64,000 nucleotides of DNA, from the NCBI GenBank assembly GCA_017936005.1, contig JAGBGK010000058.1, forward strand, positions 1-64,000, read 5' to 3'. Source of the stretch: Tidjanibacter sp. Lineage in GTDB: Bacteria; Bacteroidota; Bacteroidia; Bacteroidales; Rikenellaceae. Positions within the stretch are counted from its first letter, which is position 1. The number at the start of each line of letters is the position of its first letter. The position numbers and the translations under genes were made by a program. Below, in pieces: positions 16,600 to 24,740 of the stretch. The notes below the pieces were generated by a model that was not told where the DNA came from, searched no databases, and saw nothing but the letters and a program-made list of their open reading frames with translations.

Positions 16600-17208
16600 C
16601 TATCGAAAATCAATCACCTCATATCCCTCAGGGATGGTGGGGTTGAAGATGGTAGGAGTGGATGAGGTTGGGGCGATTTTGGCGATGTTTATCCACAGTC
16701 CAATGCCCGCCATATCGTAGCCCAAAGCGGTGGGTAACAGGCTTTTTTTGTCCACCCTCACAACAACCCTTTCAATACCATCCAATACTCCTTCGGCAGG
16801 CAGCAAGACGAGTTGCCAATCGCCCTTCTTGTTGGTGGTAACACTTTCAACGGCAAAGAGTTCTTCGGAAAAGTCGAAAGCCTTGGTGGGGTTGTCGAAG
16901 AGGTTGCGACTATCGGTGCGGGGGGTGTCGAAGGTGGCCTCTCGGTTTTGTCCGTTGAGGGTCCACTGCGTCTGCCCGTCACAGCCCTGACTGAGGTCTT
17001 CGATGGATATTACATACCTCTCTCCCTCCACCACACAGTATCCCTTGGAGGTATCGGTTGCGGTGGGCATCTCCAACTCAAAGTCGATGCGATAGGTGCC
17101 CATTGCGTTCAGTTTTGCACCCATCTGCGAGAGTATCTCGCCACCCGTTTGCCCACGCCCAATGGTGGCGCAGAGAAGAGTCAAAAGTAGTGTTATTGCT
17201 CGTTTCAT
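16600..17208 (-). CDS. LolA-like outer-membrane lipoprotein carrier
   Basis: 202 residues with a signal peptide (MKRAITLLLTLLCATIGRGQ). The mature protein has the half-barrel LolA pattern: GAKLNAMGTYRIDFELEMPT, a short strand-rich core, FDTPRTDSRNLFDNPTKAF, then VRVDKKSLLPTALGYDMAG. LolA carries lipoproteins through the periplasm from LolCDE to the outer membrane. It follows ftsK by 9 bases on the same strand, an arrangement I know from Bacteroidales, which supports the call. A related periplasmic lipid-binding protein cannot be excluded since LolA-like folds diverge strongly. Confidence 0.8.
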   Translation of the reverse strand: MKRAITLLLTLLCATIGRGQTGGEILSQMGAKLNAMGTYRIDFELEMPTATDTSKGYCVVEGERYVISIEDLSQGCDGQTQWTLNGQNREATFDTPRTDSRNLFDNPTKAFDFSEELFAVESVTTNKKGDWQLVLLPAEGVLDGIERVVVRVDKKSLLPTALGYDMAGIGLWINIAKIAPTSSTPTIFNPTIPEGYEVIDFR

Positions 17209-17217
17209 TGGAGGGTA

Positions 17218-19839
17218 TTATAGGTTGTCGATGTAGATGTCGTTGAGCAGTCGTTCCAGCGCAGAGGGGTCAGTTATTAGCACCTCACGTGGTTTGCTGC
17301 CCTCGCTCTTACCCACAATGCCTGCCTGTTCGAGCTGGTCCATAATACGTCCGGCACGGTTGTAGCCAATCTTGAAGCGGCGTTGAACGAACGAAGTGGA
17401 GCCTTGTTGGTTGGCCACAACAAACCTGGCAATCTCCTCAAACATACTGTCCAAATCACCCATATCCTCCTTGGTGCCTCCAACGTCCTCTCCGCCTTCG
17501 GGAACGTAGTCGGGCAGCAGGTAGGCCGACGGGAAACTTCTCTGTTTGGCCACAAAGTCGGTGATGCGCTCAATTTCGGGGGTGTCGAGGAAGGCACACT
17601 GCAAACGTGTATCCACACCGTTAATCTGCACCAACATATCGCCGTCGCCAATTAGTTTTTCGGCACCTGTACCGCCGAGAATAATCTGCGAGTTGATGCG
17701 GTTGGTTACCTTGAAGGCGATGCGTGAGGGGCAGTTGGCGCTAATCAGACCTGTGATGACCTTGGCATCGGGCCTCTGGGTGGCGATAATCATATGGATA
17801 CCAATCGCACGGGCCAACTGACCGAGCCTTACGATGGGTGTTTCCACCTCCTTACCCGCCGTCATAATCATATCGGCAAACTCGTCAATAACCACCACGA
17901 TGTAGGGTAGGTACCTATGGCCGTGGTTGGGGTTGAGTTTGCGGGCCACAAATTTCTGGTTATACTCGCTAATCTTCCTCACTTCGGCCTTTTGGAGTAG
18001 GTCATAGCGTGCCTGCATCTCGTTGCAGAGCGAGTTGAGGGTGTAGACAACCTTCTGTGTGTCGGTCAGAATTGCGCTCTCTTCGCTCTCCATCTTTGCC
18101 AAGAAGTGCTTTTCGAGTTTGGCATAGAGCGACAATTCGACCTTCTTGGGGTCAACCATTACGAACTTCAACTCGGCAGGGTGTTTCTTGTAAATCAGCG
18201 AGTTGATAATCACATTGAGGCCCACCGACTTACCTTGTCCCGTAGCACCTGCAACCAACAAGTGGGGCATCTTGGCCAGGTCAATCACAAAGGTTTCGTT
18301 CTGGATGGTCTTACCCAGCACCACGGGGAGTTCAGCCTTACTCTCTTGGAATTTGGCCGACCTCACCACCGAGTGCATCGACACCATACGGCGTGTGCGG
18401 TTGGGGATTTCGATACCAATCGTACCCCTACCCGGCATTGGGACAATCAGACGAATACTGAGTGCTTTGAGCGAGATGGCGATGTCGTCTTCGAGGTTTT
18501 TGATTCTCGACACTTTGATACCCATTGCAGGCTCAATCTCGTAGAGCGTAACGGTGGGGCCAATGGTGGCGGTAATCTTCTTTATGGTGATGCCAAACGA
18601 CTCCAAAGTCTTCTGAATCATCTCCTTGTTGTCGTTAATCTCCTCGCTGGAAAATTGCACACCCTCCTCGCCGTGCTTTTCGAGAATTTCCACGGGCGGA
18701 CGTTGGTAGCGTGAGAGCTCTTTGGTGGGGTCGTAGAGTGTGCCAATCTTACCCACTTGGTCCTCTTCGTGGTCGGTGCGGATAATCTGAATCTCGCCAT
18801 CCTCGGTGGTCTCAACCATACCTCCCGTGCTCAACACTGCATCGGGCACAACGCTTGCCTTCTCGCTATTGTCGGGCAGTCCTTCCATACCGCCATCCAT
18901 AGTGATGACCTCGAAGTCATCGTCGCCACTGCTGTTTGCTGCTATGGTTGTGCCCACGGTGGTCGCACCTACAATGGGGGTGGAGTGGGGCGCAGGATGA
19001 ACGCTTATGCCATCGTCCTCATCTTCGTCATCCAGAATGTCGATAATCACACCATCGTTGCCACTCTCGGCAGGGATGTCGTTGTTCACAGCCTCCTCCT
19101 CGGGTCCGACAATCTCAAACTCAACGTCATTATCGGTCACTTCGGTGTCGGTTGTAGTTGTGGGCTCCTCCTCCTCTACCTCGTCAAACTCTCCTTGCAG
19201 ACCGTCGTTCTCATCCTCTTCGTCGTCATACACCTCTCTGTGTTTGGGGGTGAGCAGGTCAACACCTTTGCGGGTTACATTGTTAACCGCAGTAATAGTC
19301 CTACGGTTGACAAAGACAGCGAAGAGCATCCAGCACATAAATATCAAGAGTGCCACACCCATCTTGCCGATGTAGCCTTGCAGCCACCTGGCAACATCAA
19401 TACCAACCTTACCTCCGAGGCCCGAGCCAAAGACACTTCCATTGGTGCCGAAGAAGAATCCGAGGGTTACGGAGCCGAGAATCATCAGGGTTAGAGTGAT
19501 GCGAATGGAGCGTTCCCAGAAGGTTCGCCTATTCAGCATTATGCGTAGCGAGAGGATGATGACCACGATGGGCACACCGAGTGCCAGCAGACCAAACCAA
19601 TCGCCCACCAGCAGGTTGGCAATCTTATAGCCCACCGAACCTCCGTTGTTGGCCACAGTACCACCCATTTGGTCGGTGCGCCAAGTGAAATAGTAGGATA
19701 TGATGGACACTGTGACGAACAACGACAGGAAGAGTAGTGTGAAACACACCACCCATCGTTGGTTTTCGGTCGGTTGCCACCTCTGCTTGCGCTCTTTGGG
19801 AGCAACTGTTGAGGTGGGCTTACTACTCTTCTTTGCCAT
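17218..19839 (-). CDS. ftsK: DNA translocase FtsK
   Basis: 873 residues. Septal ATP-driven DNA pump that clears and aligns chromosome ends at division. The N-terminal part (about residues 25-185) contains four hydrophobic membrane segments (VVCFTLLFLSLFVTVSIISY, LLALGVPIVVIILSLRIML and two more). A long acidic linker rich in Asp/Glu follows (about 200-360). The RecA-like motor carries Walker A GATGQGKS (about residue 535) and VVVIDEFADM. The C-terminal winged helix is the gamma domain (STSFVQRRFKIGYNRAGRIM). Length and order fit a full FtsK/SpoIIIE. It lies 9 bases upstream of the LolA-like gene and downstream of murI, with a heptad array in the 109-base gap. Confidence 0.95.
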   Translation of the reverse strand: MAKKSSKPTSTVAPKERKQRWQPTENQRWVVCFTLLFLSLFVTVSIISYYFTWRTDQMGGTVANNGGSVGYKIANLLVGDWFGLLALGVPIVVIILSLRIMLNRRTFWERSIRITLTLMILGSVTLGFFFGTNGSVFGSGLGGKVGIDVARWLQGYIGKMGVALLIFMCWMLFAVFVNRRTITAVNNVTRKGVDLLTPKHREVYDDEEDENDGLQGEFDEVEEEEPTTTTDTEVTDNDVEFEIVGPEEEAVNNDIPAESGNDGVIIDILDDEDEDDGISVHPAPHSTPIVGATTVGTTIAANSSGDDDFEVITMDGGMEGLPDNSEKASVVPDAVLSTGGMVETTEDGEIQIIRTDHEEDQVGKIGTLYDPTKELSRYQRPPVEILEKHGEEGVQFSSEEINDNKEMIQKTLESFGITIKKITATIGPTVTLYEIEPAMGIKVSRIKNLEDDIAISLKALSIRLIVPMPGRGTIGIEIPNRTRRMVSMHSVVRSAKFQESKAELPVVLGKTIQNETFVIDLAKMPHLLVAGATGQGKSVGLNVIINSLIYKKHPAELKFVMVDPKKVELSLYAKLEKHFLAKMESEESAILTDTQKVVYTLNSLCNEMQARYDLLQKAEVRKISEYNQKFVARKLNPNHGHRYLPYIVVVIDEFADMIMTAGKEVETPIVRLGQLARAIGIHMIIATQRPDAKVITGLISANCPSRIAFKVTNRINSQIILGGTGAEKLIGDGDMLVQINGVDTRLQCAFLDTPEIERITDFVAKQRSFPSAYLLPDYVPEGGEDVGGTKEDMGDLDSMFEEIARFVVANQQGSTSFVQRRFKIGYNRAGRIMDQLEQAGIVGKSEGSKPREVLITDPSALERLLNDIYIDNL

Positions 19840-19850
19840 AAGTTTTTTTG

Positions 19851-19878
19851 TCTAACGTCTAACGTCTAACGTCTAACG
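19851..19878 (+). repeat. Heptad array (TCTAACG x4)
   Basis: Four exact TCTAACG units just upstream of ftsK; the rest of the gap to murI contains looser TTTGACN units (about 19904-19930). The same unit occurs at 26611-26638. Confidence 0.85.
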
Positions 19879-19948
19879 GCAATACTTACAACACGGTGTG
19901 CAACTATTGATGTTTGACCTTTTGACGTTTGACTTGTAAATCTAATTC

Positions 19949-20731
19949 TTAATTTTCCATTGTCAAAGCCATAGCCTTGTCCGTAATGCGTGCAAGGTAT
20001 CCGTCATCGGCAAAGGTTATAAAACTATACTCTGCTTTGTGGCTTGTGGAGGCTTTGATGTTGTGTTCCTTCAATAGCCACTCCGTGCGTCTTGCTACCG
20101 CGGGAGCAGGGTTAACAATCTCCACCTTACGTTCCCCTATGACCTTCTCGATATGGTGTGTAAGGAATGGGTAGTGGGTACATCCGAGAACAATCCTGTC
20201 GGCACCTTCGGCCAATAGTGGCTCCACAGCCCTACGGACAATGGGCTCGGCGATGTGAGCACTGTGCTCCTCGCCCTTCTCAACACACTCCACAAAACCT
20301 TCGCCCACAGAGGAGAGTATCCTCACTTTGTCGGCATACTTGGCGCAGGTGTTGCGGAACAGGTCACCCTGCAAGGATGCGTGGGTTGCGAGAATGCCTA
20401 TCACACCACTCTCAGAAGAGAGTGCTGCGGGCTTAACGGCAGGCTCCATACCCACAAAAGGTATGTCGTATTGCTTCCTCAGCAGGTCGATGGCCACAGC
20501 CGTAGCGGTATTGCAGGCCACCACAATCAACTTCACATTGTGCCTCATCAACTCCTCAATGGCGTGCAACACAAAGGCAGTAACCTCCTCGGCGCTCTTG
20601 TCGCCATAGGGGCAGTTCTTGCCGTCGGCCAGATAGACGATGGATTCGTGTGGGAGTGCCTGGCGCAATTCCTTCCACACGCTCAGTCCGCCAATGCCGG
20701 AGTCGAAAACGCCAATAGGGTTGTTGTTCAT
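19949..20731 (-). CDS. murI: Glutamate racemase
   Basis: 260 residues. Converts L-glutamate to D-glutamate for peptidoglycan. The N-terminal phosphate-like motif is GVFDSGIGGLSV. Both catalytic cysteines are present, in VVACNTATAV and LGCTHYPFL, and NPAPAVARR follows near the C-terminus. Cytoplasmic, no signal peptide. Length is normal for the family. The start follows the aroK stop by 8 bases on the same strand, so the two are an operon. Confidence 0.95.
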   Translation of the reverse strand: MNNNPIGVFDSGIGGLSVWKELRQALPHESIVYLADGKNCPYGDKSAEEVTAFVLHAIEELMRHNVKLIVVACNTATAVAIDLLRKQYDIPFVGMEPAVKPAALSSESGVIGILATHASLQGDLFRNTCAKYADKVRILSSVGEGFVECVEKGEEHSAHIAEPIVRRAVEPLLAEGADRIVLGCTHYPFLTHHIEKVIGERKVEIVNPAPAVARRTEWLLKEHNIKASTSHKAEYSFITFADDGYLARITDKAMALTMEN

Positions 20732-20739
20732 CTACTTTC

Positions 20740-21264
20740 TTAATTTTTAATTCTCCTTGTTAGGTATTTCAGTCGTCCTACGACCACTCCCGGGCTCACG
20801 TCGTTACAATTAACAACCACATTGGCCCTACTGTAAAATGGCTCCCTTTGGGCTAGCAACTCCTCAATGTAGGCTAGCAACTCCTCGGGGCTCTTACCCA
20901 CAATCTTGGGCCTCACGGCTCGTGCGTGGAGCAGTCGCTGTTGGAGTGCCGTGGCCGACATTTTCAGATAGACGGCCTTGCCGTGGGCGAGGATGAAATC
21001 CATATTGTCCCCACAGCAGGGTGCTCCTCCACCTGTGGCCACCACCACGTTGTCCCTTTGGGCGACCTCTTCCAGAGCCTTGCGCTCCCACACTCGGAAA
21101 GCCTCTTCGCCCTGCGTGGCGAATATCTCGGGGATGGTTGCACCGGCCAATTCGCACACCCTCTGGTCGAGATCCACAAAATTGTAGCCTCCCGCTGTGG
21201 CGAGTTTGCGTCCGATGGTACTCTTTCCACATCCCATAAACCCAACCAAGAATATGTTGCTCAT
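20740..21264 (-). CDS. aroK: Shikimate kinase
   Basis: 174 residues from the ATG at 21264 (MSNIFLVGFMGCGKSTIG); two further ATGs at 21276 and 21273 would add only four residues. Phosphorylates shikimate at O3 in the chorismate pathway using ATP. Walker A is GFMGCGKST, the shikimate-binding region includes DLDQRVCE and FRVWERKALEE, and GGGAP is present. A lid segment (RAVRPKI) follows. Overlap-close spacing to murI (8 bases) suggests co-transcription. Confidence 0.94.
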   Translation of the reverse strand: MSNIFLVGFMGCGKSTIGRKLATAGGYNFVDLDQRVCELAGATIPEIFATQGEEAFRVWERKALEEVAQRDNVVVATGGGAPCCGDNMDFILAHGKAVYLKMSATALQQRLLHARAVRPKIVGKSPEELLAYIEELLAQREPFYSRANVVVNCNDVSPGVVVGRLKYLTRRIKN

Positions 21265-21547
21265 TGTCCTCATCACTTATTGGCGAGTGCATCTCGTGTG
21301 TAAATTTTGCACCAATCTTCGGTCGCCGAGTTCCTCATTTACGCTCGGTAAACTGCGGACTCTTCGCCCTCGCTTCGCACAAAATTTCCTACACGATAGT
21401 GCACTCTTAACCTCTTTTGGTCATCACTTATTGGCAAGTGCATCTCGTGGCCGACTGTTAGCCATCAGCTGTTGGCTGAATGACTTTCACCCTTTCTGCC
21501 CTTTTGCCCTTTCTGCTCTTTGTGCTCTTTCTGCCCTTTCTGCTTTT
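21265..21547. other. Gap with imperfect direct and inverted repeats
   Basis: No gene is seen. TCATCACTTATTGGC followed by AGTGCATCTCGTG appears twice (21270-21298 and 21421-21449, one mismatch). Between them, a segment near 21293-21315 and one near 21378-21400 are imperfect inverted repeats around AAATTTTGC. The core CCTCATTTAC...GTAAACTGCGGA (21332-21360) repeats the inner part of the terminator at 70-114. Confidence 0.55.
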
Positions 21548-24511
21548 TTAGAACAGGTCAAGTTGCGTTATCTGTGGCCCTTTGCTATCCTCCTCGTCGG
21601 CAGGGACGATTATCTCCAACTCCACCTCCGAGGTGGGCTTCACAACCTCAGTGATGCGCTCAACCTCCTCGCCCTCGCTATCGAGCACCACAACCTCCTG
21701 CACGATAGGCTCCGGCTCCTCTGTAGTCACGCCTACGGGCTCTTCGGCAGGCTCGCTATTCTCCGTGCCTTCAACCTCCGGCTCCTCCACAATCAGGTCA
21801 ACAACCTCTGCAATAGGTTCGGTTGGCTCCTCCACGGGCTCTTGCTCCACATCCTCTGTTGGTTGCTCGTCAGGGGTGGGTGCAAAGTGTTGTGGCACAA
21901 ACCTCACCTTGTCAATCTCAAAGGTGCTGATGCGTTTACCTTTGGCCTTGTAGCCCTTCACTCCGATAAACTCCACAGCGTCAATCAGGTCGCTCGGTTT
22001 GGTGGAGTGTACTCCGCCATAGATGACCTCCAATGCGGGCCTCGGCTCGTCGCTGATGCACAACGAGCGGCTCTTGGGATTCTCCTCATCGACAAACGAG
22101 AGGAGTTTGTCGGTAGCCTCGGCCATAAACCTCTTCAAATAGAATTTCTTGACCGTGTCATCCCAATAGGCAACCGTATAAACCTTCGAGGAGTCATATT
22201 TCTCCACCCTTACGGTATCTTCGGGGAAGTGGTGGCCCACATCGTAGCCCGTGGTGTAGAATTGGTCTTTGGCGGTGAATACGATAATCTTGTCGTCGCC
22301 CTCAAACTCGCCCAGCAGTCGGCCGTGGCCGCTGTCGTTGAGTCGTTGCACATCCTCGTCATACCAAATCTGCTGGCCTGCGAGGGTGGATGCACCCTTC
22401 GATTTGAGCAGTATCTTGTGGATGGGGTAGCGAGAGAAGATGTTACCCTGCGAGGCACGTCCCTTGATTGCCAGCGTGCTGAAATCGAGGTCCACAATGG
22501 CGCGTTTGAGTTTGGCCCTCTGGCGGAAGATAACCTTCAACACCTCGGCCTCGCCATTGGGGTTGACGCTCATATAGAGTATCCTACTCTTGGGATTACC
22601 CTTGGTGATGTTATACTCCTTATCCCTTGTGATGGCACTAATGGCACAGCGTTTCATCATATTGGGGCCCTTGTCGCCGTCGCGGTAGAGGACGTTGTAG
22701 ATGGTCCTCTCGTCGCCCCTGCGGAATACGCCAATGTAGGTGATACCCTGTGCGAAGAATGCCTTGTCGCTCACTTTGGTAATGATGTAGCGGCCATCCT
22801 CGGCAAACACAATAACGTCGTCCAAGTCGGAGCAGTCGCACACATATTCGTTTTGCTTCATCGAGTTGCCATAGCCGAAGAAACCGCCCTCCCTATCCAC
22901 ATAGAGCTTGGCGTTGGCCACAGCCACCTTTGCTTGTGCGATGGTGTCGAACTCTCTGATTTCGGTCTTTCTCTCTCGGCCCTTGCCATACTTCTCCTTG
23001 ATGCGCTCGAAGTAGGCAATGGCATAGTCGGTAAGGTGAGCAATGTTGTGTTTAACCTGCTTGGTCTCCTTCTCGATGGCCTTAATCTGATTGTCGGCCT
23101 TCTCGGAGTCGAATCGGGTGATGCGGATGAACTTCAACTCGGTGAGTCGCACCACGTCGTCCTTTGTAACCTCCTGTTTGAGCAGGCTCTTGAATGGCTC
23201 CAATGCGGCATCCACAGCCTCGTAGGCCTCCTCGCGGGACTTGCACTTTTCGAGCACTTGGTATATCTTGTTCTCGATGAAAATCTTCTCCAACGATGCG
23301 GCGTGCCACTCGTCGGCCAACTCGTCGAGCCTGATTTGCAACTCTTGTCCCAAAAGGCTCTTGGTGTGCTCGGCATTGTGTCGGAGGATTTGGCTCACAC
23401 CGAGGAAGCAGGGTTTGTCGTCCCTGATGACACACGAGTTGGGCGAGATGGAGTTCTCGCACGAGGTGAAGGCATACAGAGCATCGATGGTTTTGTCCAC
23501 ACTCTCGCCTGCTGCCACGGTAACAATCAACTCCACGGTGGCTGCCGTGTTGTCGTCCACGCTCTTAATCTTAATCTTGCCACTCTCGCTGGCCTTCACG
23601 ATGGACTCCTTCACACTCTCGCTGGTGGTGCCGAAGGGTATCTCGGTGATGGCGATGGTACGCTTGTCAATCTTGTTGATTTTGGCACGAATCTTCACAC
23701 TGCCGCCCCTCAGACCATCGTTATAGCGGCTCACATCCACCAGACCACCCGTGGGGAAGTCGGGGTAGAGCACAAAGTCCTCGCCTCGGAGGTGTGCGAT
23801 GCAGGCATCCAACAACTCGTTGAAGTTGTGGGGCAAAATCTTTGAGGCCAAACCAACAGCGATACCCTCCACGCCCTGTGCCAACAGCAAGGGGAACTTC
23901 ACGGGGAGGCTCACCGGCTCGTTGTTGCGGCCATCGTAGGAGAGCATCCACTCGGTTGTCTTGGGATTGAAAACCACATCCAGCGCAAACTTCGAGAGCC
24001 TTGCCTCGATGTAACGAGGTGCAGCCGCTCCGTCGCCCGTGAGGATGTTACCCCAGTTACCCTGACAATCCACCAATAGATTTTTCTGGCCCAACTGCAC
24101 CAGCGCATCGCCAATGGATGCGTCACCGTGGGGGTGGAACTGCATAGTGTGGCCAATAATGTTGGCAACCTTGGTAAAGTCTCCGTCATCCATCCTCTTC
24201 ATCGAGTGGAGGATGCGCCTCTGTACGGGTTTCAGGCCGTCGTCAATGTAGGGCACCGCACGCTCCAAAATCACATAGGAGGCGTAGTCCAAAAACCACT
24301 CCCTATACAGTCCTGTGAGTTTGGTGCGGGCCTTGCCGCCCTCGCCCATTAGTTTGGCATATTTGTCGGAGAGTTTGCGTGCATTGACCTCTTTGGCTGC
24401 GGGCACCTCCTCGGTAGCAGTGGCAACCTCTTCGCTGTCCACTACTTCTTCTTGGCTCCCGACCACTTCAACGTCTGCCTCTTCTGTGTGTGATACAATC
24501 TCTTTTTCCAT
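21548..24511 (-). CDS. parC: DNA topoisomerase IV subunit A
   Basis: 987 residues. Decatenates daughter chromosomes with ParE. The catalytic Tyr is in APRYIEARL (about residue 167). The gate region reads HPHGDASIGDALVQLGQ, the ParC rather than GyrA type, and no GyrA box is found in the C-terminal domain. An acidic N-terminal extension of about 45 residues precedes the conserved core, and an acidic Glu/Pro/Val-rich tail of about 110 residues follows it. The last five residues are QLDLF, identical to a known form of the beta-sliding-clamp binding pentapeptide (see findings). The ParE gene lies upstream on the same strand across a 229-base gap. Confidence 0.93.
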   Translation of the reverse strand: MEKEIVSHTEEADVEVVGSQEEVVDSEEVATATEEVPAAKEVNARKLSDKYAKLMGEGGKARTKLTGLYREWFLDYASYVILERAVPYIDDGLKPVQRRILHSMKRMDDGDFTKVANIIGHTMQFHPHGDASIGDALVQLGQKNLLVDCQGNWGNILTGDGAAAPRYIEARLSKFALDVVFNPKTTEWMLSYDGRNNEPVSLPVKFPLLLAQGVEGIAVGLASKILPHNFNELLDACIAHLRGEDFVLYPDFPTGGLVDVSRYNDGLRGGSVKIRAKINKIDKRTIAITEIPFGTTSESVKESIVKASESGKIKIKSVDDNTAATVELIVTVAAGESVDKTIDALYAFTSCENSISPNSCVIRDDKPCFLGVSQILRHNAEHTKSLLGQELQIRLDELADEWHAASLEKIFIENKIYQVLEKCKSREEAYEAVDAALEPFKSLLKQEVTKDDVVRLTELKFIRITRFDSEKADNQIKAIEKETKQVKHNIAHLTDYAIAYFERIKEKYGKGRERKTEIREFDTIAQAKVAVANAKLYVDREGGFFGYGNSMKQNEYVCDCSDLDDVIVFAEDGRYIITKVSDKAFFAQGITYIGVFRRGDERTIYNVLYRDGDKGPNMMKRCAISAITRDKEYNITKGNPKSRILYMSVNPNGEAEVLKVIFRQRAKLKRAIVDLDFSTLAIKGRASQGNIFSRYPIHKILLKSKGASTLAGQQIWYDEDVQRLNDSGHGRLLGEFEGDDKIIVFTAKDQFYTTGYDVGHHFPEDTVRVEKYDSSKVYTVAYWDDTVKKFYLKRFMAEATDKLLSFVDEENPKSRSLCISDEPRPALEVIYGGVHSTKPSDLIDAVEFIGVKGYKAKGKRISTFEIDKVRFVPQHFAPTPDEQPTEDVEQEPVEEPTEPIAEVVDLIVEEPEVEGTENSEPAEEPVGVTTEEPEPIVQEVVVLDSEGEEVERITEVVKPTSEVELEIIVPADEEDSKGPQITQLDLF

Positions 24512-24576
24512 ATATCGTTTAGTATTCTTCTTGCTCTTTTTTTTGTTTGGGTATTGTTTTTGTTACCCGTGAGGGG

Positions 24577-24612
24577 GTTAAGGAGTTTAAGGAGATTAAG
24601 GAGATTAAGGAG
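24577..24612 (+). repeat. 9-bp tandem repeat x4
   Basis: GTTAAGGAG, TTTAAGGAG, ATTAAGGAG, ATTAAGGAG in direct succession in the parE-parC gap. Confidence 0.8.
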
Positions 24613-24709
24613 TTGCCCTCAATTCTCAATTAACCCACCTTTGGTGGCTTTTAGTTGCTCTCGCTCGGCTAAGTGTGCAAGCACCCTCTGCTCTCGCTTA
24701 CTCGCAACT

Positions 24710-24737
24710 TTCTCAACTCTCAACTCTCAATTCTCAA
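24710..24737 (+). repeat. Heptad array (YTCTCAA x4)
   Basis: TTCTCAA, CTCTCAA, CTCTCAA, TTCTCAA immediately beyond the parE stop codon. Two more units lie near 24617-24630. Confidence 0.75.
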
Positions 24738-24740
24738 CTC

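Larger units (their letters stand above)
24512..24740. other. Gap between parE and parC with three kinds of short repeat
   Basis: Contains a hairpin GGGTAT...TTACCC at 24549-24568 related to the triple at 26706-26900, four 9-bp units (TTAAGGAG with one variable base, 24577-24612) and a heptad array (24710-24737). No gene is seen. Confidence 0.65.

Noticed and set aside
21197..23845. Long open frame on the plus strand opposite parC (about 880 codons)
   Set aside because: Same reason: antisense to a conserved gene, no domain, no promoter found, and it begins inside aroK.
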